This document shows positions 13,958-18,418 of a DNA stretch of 34,035 bases, piece after piece; within the stretch, counting starts at the first letter, position 1; every line of letters starts with the position of its first letter. Source of the stretch: Christensenella sp. UBA4379. GTDB lineage: Bacteria; Bacillota; Clostridia; Christensenellales; Aristaeellaceae. Both the position numbers and the translations under genes were made by a program. The stretch is taken from the NCBI GenBank assembly GCA_002391225.1, contig DGRV01000088.1, forward strand, positions 40,088-74,122. Reading direction: 5' to 3'. The notes beneath the pieces were generated by a model. The model did not search any database, was not told the origin of the DNA, and saw only the letters and a program-made list of their open reading frames with translations.

Positions 13958-15256
13958 TTGGAAAACCGATATCATTCTGTGCGTCTGGACGTCTCCAGAT
14001 GCCGGGGCTGTACCAACTGCCTCAAGCACTGCCCGACGGAGGCCATCCGCATCCGGGACGGACGAGCGCATATTATCGATGAAAAGTGTATCGACTGCGG
14101 GGAATGTATCCGCATCTGCTCGTTTCACGCCAAGGTGGCGGTGGTGGACCCGCTGGAGTCGATCAAGCGCTTCAAATACGCCATCGCCCTGCCCGCGCCG
14201 ACCCTGTACGGCCAGTTCCGCGGGCTCAAGCAGCCGGAGCTGGTGCTGGAAGCCCTCAAGCAGGTGGGCTTTGACGACGTATTCGAGGTGGCCCGCGGGG
14301 CCGACGTGGTGACGAAGGCCATCCGGGAGCGGATGAAAAAGGGCGATTACCCGACCCCGCTGATTTCTTCCGCCTGTCCGGCCGTCGTGCGGCTGATTCA
14401 GGTGCGCTTTCCCAGCCTCCTGCCCAACGTGGTGGACATCCGCCAGCCGATGGAGGTAGCCGCCTCCATGGCCCGCCGGGAGTTCTGCCGCAAGCATGGC
14501 TGCGCGCCGGAGGACGTGGGCTGCTTTTTCATCACCCCCTGCCCGGCCAAGATGACGGCCATCCGCCGGCCCATCGGGCAGATCAAGTCCGAGATGGACG
14601 GGGCCGTCTCCGTGATGGAGATGTACGGCCTGCTGCTTCCGCACATCAAGAAGATGCAGGCGGACCCGGACTTTCACCTGGCGACCCGCTACGGCATCGC
14701 CTGGGCGTCCAGCAACGGCGAGGCCAACGCCGTCTGCCCGGAGGACAGCCTGTCGGTGGACGGCATCCCCAACGTGATCCGCGTGCTGGAAGAGGTGGAA
14801 AACAACAAGCTGACGGACCTGAAATATTTGGAGGGCAACGCCTGCATGGGCGGCTGCGTGGGCGGCCCCCTGACGTTTGAAAATAACTACGTCGCCAAGA
14901 ACACCATCCAGACCATGGCCCACGCCCTGCCGCCCACCCACCCGGACGAGGACGTGCCGCCCTCCGCCCTGAACAAATACCCCATCCGAAACGACCGGCC
15001 CTTTGAGCCCAACGACACCCTGAAGCTGGACGACAACATCATCGTCGCCATGCAGAAGATCCAGCGGATCCATGAGCTGATGGAAAAACTGCCCGGCTAC
15101 GACTGCGGCTCCTGCGGGTCGCCCACCTGCGAAACCTTCGCCGAGGACATCGTCAACGGCCAGTGCCGGGAGATGGACTGCATCCACCTGATGAAGGCGG
15201 AGATTCAGCGGATGGCGCAGGAGATGGTGGATCTGGCGCAAACTAAACGCGAATAA
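13958..15256 (+). CDS. Sensory-type [FeFe]-hydrogenase large-subunit-like protein (HydS-like, no PAS)
   Basis: A 432-residue iron-sulfur protein. Two [4Fe-4S] motifs sit at C15/18/21/25 and C44/47/50/54. The H-cluster ligands are all present: C140 (SSACP), C195 (TPCPAK), C296 and C300 (NACMGGC). The Cys that normally precedes the C140 position and carries protons in catalytic enzymes is Ala139, a substitution known from sensory HydS proteins. A further CxxCxxxxC motif (C383, C386, C391, with C403 or C408 as fourth ligand) ends the protein. HydS proteins usually continue into a PAS domain; here there is none. The start is TTG at 13958, with G-rich GGGGGGG upstream and no in-frame ATG before the stop at 13919. 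Likely role: sensing H2 or redox state for the neighbouring ATPase/DRTGG/PHP proteins rather than bulk H2 production. Confidence 0.88.
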   Translation: MENRYHSVRLDVSRCRGCTNCLKHCPTEAIRIRDGRAHIIDEKCIDCGECIRICSFHAKVAVVDPLESIKRFKYAIALPAPTLYGQFRGLKQPELVLEALKQVGFDDVFEVARGADVVTKAIRERMKKGDYPTPLISSACPAVVRLIQVRFPSLLPNVVDIRQPMEVAASMARREFCRKHGCAPEDVGCFFITPCPAKMTAIRRPIGQIKSEMDGAVSVMEMYGLLLPHIKKMQADPDFHLATRYGIAWASSNGEANAVCPEDSLSVDGIPNVIRVLEEVENNKLTDLKYLEGNACMGGCVGGPLTFENNYVAKNTIQTMAHALPPTHPDEDVPPSALNKYPIRNDRPFEPNDTLKLDDNIIVAMQKIQRIHELMEKLPGYDCGSCGSPTCETFAEDIVNGQCREMDCIHLMKAEIQRMAQEMVDLAQTKRE

Positions 15257-15263
15257 TCGCGAT

Positions 15264-15428
15264 CGCAAGGGGGACTCGCGTCCCCCTTACGGAAACCCCC
15301 TGGGCAGATTTTCCTCTCGCTTCGCTCCCGGGCGGAAAATCTGTAAGGAATGTTTTTCTGACGAAAAACCCCGCACACACCGGCAGAGCCGGTGTGTACG
15401 ATATCACGAGAGGGTGTTCCCCCTCTCG
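15264..15428 (-). repeat. Five-hairpin dispersed repeat, diverged copy C
   Basis: Same order of hairpins as copy B (and inverted relative to A), but with different stem sequences. H5-like: GGGGGAC/GTCCCCC (15269-15286). H4-like: CAGATTTTCC/GGAAAATCTG (15305-15343). H3-like: GTTTTTC/GAAAAAC (15352-15369). H2-like: ACACACCGGC/GCCGGTGTGT (15375-15397). H1-like: CGAGAGGG/CCCTCTCG (15407-15428). The loop of H4 keeps CTCCCGGGC as in the other copies. Confidence 0.8.
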
Positions 15429-15443
15429 CTCCCCTCTGAAAGC

Positions 15444-15546
15444 GCCAACGAATCCGGCAAGCCCCAAACGACCCTTCGGGGTGCCTGCGGCATCCGCCGG
15501 ATAAACCGGCGGACTGAATTGGAGGCTTGCTGGGTTCGTTTCTGGC
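15444..15546 (+). ncRNA. Candidate multi-branched structured RNA or inverted element
   Basis: Bases 15447-15463 pair with 15524-15540 over 17 uninterrupted positions (two G-U pairs), and GCC 15444-15446 can pair with GGC 15544-15546 after a 3-nt bulge. Inside are ACCC-TTCG-GGGT, a UUCG-capped hairpin (15471-15482), and CCGCCGG/CCGGCGG (15494-15512). It could be a leader RNA of the DRTGG-like gene 40 nt downstream, an intercistronic processing element, or a small inverted-repeat mobile element. No known RNA family was recognised. Confidence 0.5.
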
Positions 15547-15585
15547 CGCTGAAGAAAATCACATTATTTATGCGAGGTTGTCCAC

Positions 15586-15930
15586 ATGAACGTCAAAGAA
15601 CTGAAAGAACTGATTGAGGCGAAAAGTCTGACGCCTTCTTTGCCGGAGGACGTGACGGTGACCTGCGGGTATGCCTGCGATCTGCTCAGCTGGGTCATGT
15701 CCCACGGGGACAGCGGGATGGCCTGGACCACCGTGCAGACCAACATGAACGTGGTGGCTGTCGCGGTGCTGGCGGACATGGCCTGCGTCATCCTGCCGGA
15801 GGACATCGAAATGGAAAAGGAAGTCCTCGACAAGGCGGTGGGCGAGGGCATCGTCGTGCTGAGTTCCCCGCTGACCAGCTACGAAATCAGCGGACGGATG
15901 TACGGGCAGGGCATCGCTGCCCATAACTAA
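15586..15930 (+). CDS. DRTGG-like small protein
   Basis: A 114-residue cytoplasmic protein. It aligns by eye with the DRTGG protein at 12965-13345 along most of its length: VTCGYACDLLSWVM against VYTACCSDLMSDVL, and GEGIVVLSSPLTSYEISGRMY against LGMVVLHTKMTAFTACGLLY. It is therefore a second paralogue of the same fold in the operon. It probably binds a small ligand or a partner protein of the hydrogenase sensor; the reaction is unknown. The ATG at 15586 has only a modest SD (GAGGTTG). The next gene starts 4 nt after its stop, suggesting coupled translation. Confidence 0.75.
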   Translation: MNVKELKELIEAKSLTPSLPEDVTVTCGYACDLLSWVMSHGDSGMAWTTVQTNMNVVAVAVLADMACVILPEDIEMEKEVLDKAVGEGIVVLSSPLTSYEISGRMYGQGIAAHN

Positions 15931-15934
15931 AAAG

Positions 15935-16666
15935 ATGGTCACGCTGTTTTCTGACCTGCACATTCACTCGTGCCTGTCCCCCTGCGGCAGCGATGACATG
16001 ACGCCGGCGAACATCTGCGGCATGGCCCATCTGAAGGGCCTGCAGATGATCGCGGTGACGGATCATAATTGTGCAAAGAACCTGCCTTATGTGCAGGTCT
16101 GCGCGGACGCCTACGGCCTGCTGCTGATCCCGGGGATGGAGATCACCACGAGGGAAGAGGTGCATATGCTGGGCTATTTCCCGGACGTGGAGACAGCCCT
16201 TTCTTTCAGTGCGTTTCTGAAGGGTCATATGCCCAAGGCCAAAAACCGCCCGGACTTTTTCGGCCACCAGTACGTGATGAACGACGACGACGAGATCCTG
16301 GAGGAGGAAACCACCCTGCTGATGGGCGCCTCCGACCTGCCGCTGACCAAGCTGGCCGGCATCGTGCGGGAATTCGGCGGGGTGCCGGTGCCCGCCCACA
16401 TCAACCGGGGCTCCAACGGCGTGCTGGTGAACCAGGGCTTCCTGCCCGAGGAGCCTCAATTTACCGCCGTGGAGGTATGGAAGCATCTGCCCTGCCCCCA
16501 CAGCCCCCAGGCCGGCCGGACCATTCTCCACTCCTCAGACGCCCACTACCTGGGCGACATTCTGGAGGCGGAAGAAACGGTAACGCTGAAGGAGCGGTCG
16601 GTGGAGGCGTTTTTGGAGTATCTGCGGGTCCCTCAGGGGGCCAAATGCGTAATGCCTAATGCGTAA
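15935..16666 (+). CDS. PHP-domain metal-dependent phosphoesterase
   Basis: A 243-residue cytoplasmic protein of the PHP superfamily. Metal-binding motifs are complete: DLHIHSCLSPCG (residues 7-18), TDHN (about 42-45), the glutamate in GMEIT (about 70), the His in PAHINRG, and SSDAH near the C-terminus. PHP proteins hydrolyse phosphoesters such as nucleotides, histidinol phosphate or RNA/DNA ends; PHP genes of this type recur in clusters with sensory [FeFe]-hydrogenases. ATG 15935 has no evident SD and starts 4 nt after the preceding stop, so it probably relies on coupling. The final residues CVMPNA and the stop are encoded by heptamer repeat H2 (TAATGCG units), showing that the repeat has replaced or extended the original C-terminus. 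Confidence 0.88.
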   Translation: MVTLFSDLHIHSCLSPCGSDDMTPANICGMAHLKGLQMIAVTDHNCAKNLPYVQVCADAYGLLLIPGMEITTREEVHMLGYFPDVETALSFSAFLKGHMPKAKNRPDFFGHQYVMNDDDEILEEETTLLMGASDLPLTKLAGIVREFGGVPVPAHINRGSNGVLVNQGFLPEEPQFTAVEVWKHLPCPHSPQAGRTILHSSDAHYLGDILEAEETVTLKERSVEAFLEYLRVPQGAKCVMPNA

Positions 16667-16764
16667 TGCGTAATTCGCCGCCTTGCGGCGGCGGATAGTG
16701 TCCTGTGACAAAGCGTTTCGGGAAACACAAAAAATTACGCATTACGCATTACGAATTACGAATT
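16644..16764. repeat. Heptanucleotide inverted repeat element H2
   Basis: The left arm (16644-16677) reads the same 7-mer series as H1; the first 36 bases of the two left arms appear identical. The right arm (16732-16764) is the inverted family (ATTACGC, ATTACGC, ATTACGA). Directly after the left arm is a GC hairpin CGCCGC/GCGGCG. The left arm lies in the last codons of the PHP gene. Confidence 0.88.
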
Positions 16765-16789
16765 GATCATTATGGTGGAGGCAGCACCC

Positions 16790-17347
16790 ATGAAAGACTT
16801 GTCCCTTCATTTGCTGGACATTGCCCAAAACAGCATCCGCGCGGAAGCGGATGTGGTCGAGATCGGGTTTGAGCTCAAAGAGAACGGCCTGCTGGTGATG
16901 ACCGTGAAGGACGACGGCTGCGGGATGGACGCGGATCTGCTGGAGCGGGTCAAGAGCCCGTTCACCACCACCCGCACCACCCGCAAGATCGGCCTGGGGA
17001 TCCCGATGCTGATGCAGAACGCCATCGCTTCCGGCGGCGGAGTGGACATTCAGAGCGAGCCGGGCAAGGGCACCTTGCTGACGGCCACCTTCGATACTTC
17101 CTCCATCGACTGCCTGCCCCTGGGCGACCTGCCGGCGACCCTGGTGACCCTGATCACCGCCAACCCGGAGCATCCCGAGTTTCACCTGCGCTGCGCTTCC
17201 CCGGAAGGCGAAATGACCTTCTCCACCGAAGAGGTCCGCGCCGCCCTGGGCCTGGAGGTACCCCTCAACGAGCCGGACATCGCCATGTGGATGGAAGGAG
17301 CCATTTCCGAAGAGCTGACGCCGATCTTGGGGAGGATCATGAAGTGA
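16790..17347 (+). CDS. HATPase_c (histidine-kinase-like ATP-binding) protein
   Basis: A 185-residue stand-alone GHKL ATPase. The N-box is LLDIAQNSIRA, the G1 box DDGCGMD, the G2 region TTTRTTRKIGLGIPMLMQNA and the closing part GKGTLLTATF, closest to the histidine-kinase branch. There is no DHp domain or phospho-accepting His helix, so it cannot be an ordinary sensor kinase alone. The last ~70 residues (from TSSIDCLPLGDLPATL) form a separate small region. Paired with the RsbW-like ATPase upstream, it suggests a two-ATPase signalling set around the hydrogenase sensor (inference). ATG 16790, with GGTGGAGG upstream, is preferred to the in-frame ATG at 16763, which lies next to repeat H2. Its stop overlaps the GTG start of the next gene. 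Confidence 0.85.
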   Translation: MKDLSLHLLDIAQNSIRAEADVVEIGFELKENGLLVMTVKDDGCGMDADLLERVKSPFTTTRTTRKIGLGIPMLMQNAIASGGGVDIQSEPGKGTLLTATFDTSSIDCLPLGDLPATLVTLITANPEHPEFHLRCASPEGEMTFSTEEVRAALGLEVPLNEPDIAMWMEGAISEELTPILGRIMK

Positions 17348-17784
17348 GCGATGCTGTCCGGTTTGTTATTGTCATTTTCCTGTTAGATATCGTGACGATC
17401 TTCTTCCTCAGAGAGCTACTGAAAGATTTTTTGTTGGGAAGCTGTTCAAAGATCGGCGTCCGGAATATTCGGGAAAAGCTGTCCTTGAAGGACCGGATCA
17501 AATTGAATTATATCGAGCCGTACATCCGGGACGAAAAAGAGAAAAGAAGTTTCCGAAGGCATTATCTGTTCTATCAATTCAAATGCATTGCGGCGCCCGT
17601 GCTGTTTGCGGCGGTCCTCTTTTTCGCCGTGACTGGAAACAGATGGACAAAATATATCGTGTTCATCTATGCCGGCTATGTCTTGATTCCGCATCTGATC
17701 ATTGGAATTTTTGAATATGATCCGATACAAAAATGCACGGTTCATGCGATGAAAAAGCATCCGCATAAACAAAAAAGAAAATAG
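17344..17784 (+). CDS. Small integral membrane protein, hypothetical
   Basis: A 146-residue protein, family not recognised. Three hydrophobic segments are visible: FVIVIFLLDIVTIFFL near the N-terminus, CIAAPVLFAAVLFFAV in the middle and YIVFIYAGYVLIPHLIIGIF near the end, with a basic amphipathic region between the first two and a Lys-rich tail. The start is GTG 17344, 8 nt after GGGGAGG (17330-17336) and overlapping the stop of the HATPase gene (GTGA); the longer frame from 17287 would run inside that gene. Base composition is distinctly less GC-rich than the upstream operon, like the following broken gene, which may indicate a separate origin. Confidence 0.7.
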   Translation: MSDAVRFVIVIFLLDIVTIFFLRELLKDFLLGSCSKIGVRNIREKLSLKDRIKLNYIEPYIRDEKEKRSFRRHYLFYQFKCIAAPVLFAAVLFFAVTGNRWTKYIVFIYAGYVLIPHLIIGIFEYDPIQKCTVHAMKKHPHKQKRK

Positions 17785-17792
17785 GAAATTTT

Positions 17793-18182
17793 ATGAAAAA
17801 GTGGCTTCCTTATTTTTTGTGCCTGCTGGGAATCGCGGGCTTTTTGTTCCTTCGAAGAGCCCTATGGGGCGAGCTGCTAAAAGCGTCTCCGAAAACGTTT
17901 TCTGATACTCCTGCCGGGGAAGAATATGCCTGGAACCGGGATGGTTCGATCATTAAAATCTCTGACAGGCTGGCTGTCATGGAGGTGAACGGAGGATTGG
18001 ACGAACTGATCCTCGTGACGGATCCGGATAGCGCAGATTTCCGCTGGACGGTGCTGGACAAAGCGTAAATCATCCGCTGGAACCTGGAATCAGACCGCCT
18101 TGTTCTGACGGTTTCCGAAAACGGAGAAGAAAAGGAACAGTCTTATTACATAGCCGATCTCGTTCCAAAAGAAAACCAGTAA
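17793..18182 (+). pseudogene. Membrane-anchored hypothetical protein interrupted by in-frame TAA
   Basis: A start at 17793 follows the previous gene by 8 nt (SD-like TAGGAAA). The N-terminus has one hydrophobic helix (WLPYFLCLLGIAGFLFL) and then a beta-rich region. Codon 92 (18066-18068) is TAA, yet the same frame continues sensibly for another 37 codons (IIRWNLESDRLVLTVSENGE and on) to a second TAA at 18180-18182. The simplest reading is a recent nonsense mutation in a 129-residue protein. Alternatives are a sequencing error, a functional shorter 91-residue product, or readthrough. No family recognised. Confidence 0.75.
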
Positions 18183-18201
18183 TCCATCATCATACAAAAA
18201 C

Positions 18202-18250
18202 CCCCGTCCCAAAGCCCCTCTATCATCAGAGGCATCCCGGACGGGGTTTT
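18202..18250 (+). terminator. Bidirectional terminator between the operon and the repeat-protein gene
   Basis: The outer stem CCCCGTCC/GGACGGGG (18202-18209 with 18239-18246) holds an inner stem CCTCT/AGAGG. TTTT follows on the plus side and AAAAA precedes it, giving a U tract on the minus strand, so it can also serve the 18408-21242 gene. Confidence 0.8.
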
Positions 18251-18280
18251 CATATGATTCACAACAAAAACGACAATTAA

Positions 18281-18418
18281 ATAATCTAATGCGTAATCCC
18301 AGGGCCTGCCGGCCCGCTGGTCGGTGAAAACAGCACACCGTGCTGTTTTCCGGGCCCTCCCAGCCCTAATGCCTAATGCCTAATCCCTAATCCCTATTCC
18401 CTATTGCCTACTCCCCAC
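18281..18418. repeat. Heptanucleotide repeat element H3
   Basis: A single TAATGCG-type unit group at about 18286-18299, a perfect hairpin GAAAACAGCA/TGCTGTTTTC around 18326-18350, then a decaying 7-mer series: TAATGCC, TAATGCC, TAATCCC, TAATCCC, TATTCCC, TATTGCC, TACTCCC. The series runs straight into the minus-strand gene at 18408. Unlike H1 and H2 the two arms are in the same orientation. Confidence 0.75.

Larger units (their letters stand above)
15257..15585. other. Repeat-filled gap inside the operon
   Basis: 329 bases without a gene. It contains five-hairpin element C (15264-15428) and then a separate multi-branched inverted structure (15444-15546), followed by the weak ribosome binding site of the next gene. 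Confidence 0.8.

Noticed and set aside
15444..15546. Considered as a tRNA-like or degraded tRNA gene
   Set aside because: It has no T-loop consensus, no CCA and no anticodon arm of proper length; the 17-bp closing stem is too long for an acceptor stem.
18066..18068. In-frame TAA considered as programmed recoding
   Set aside because: TAA is not a selenocysteine or pyrrolysine codon and no readthrough signal is evident; a nonsense mutation is simpler.
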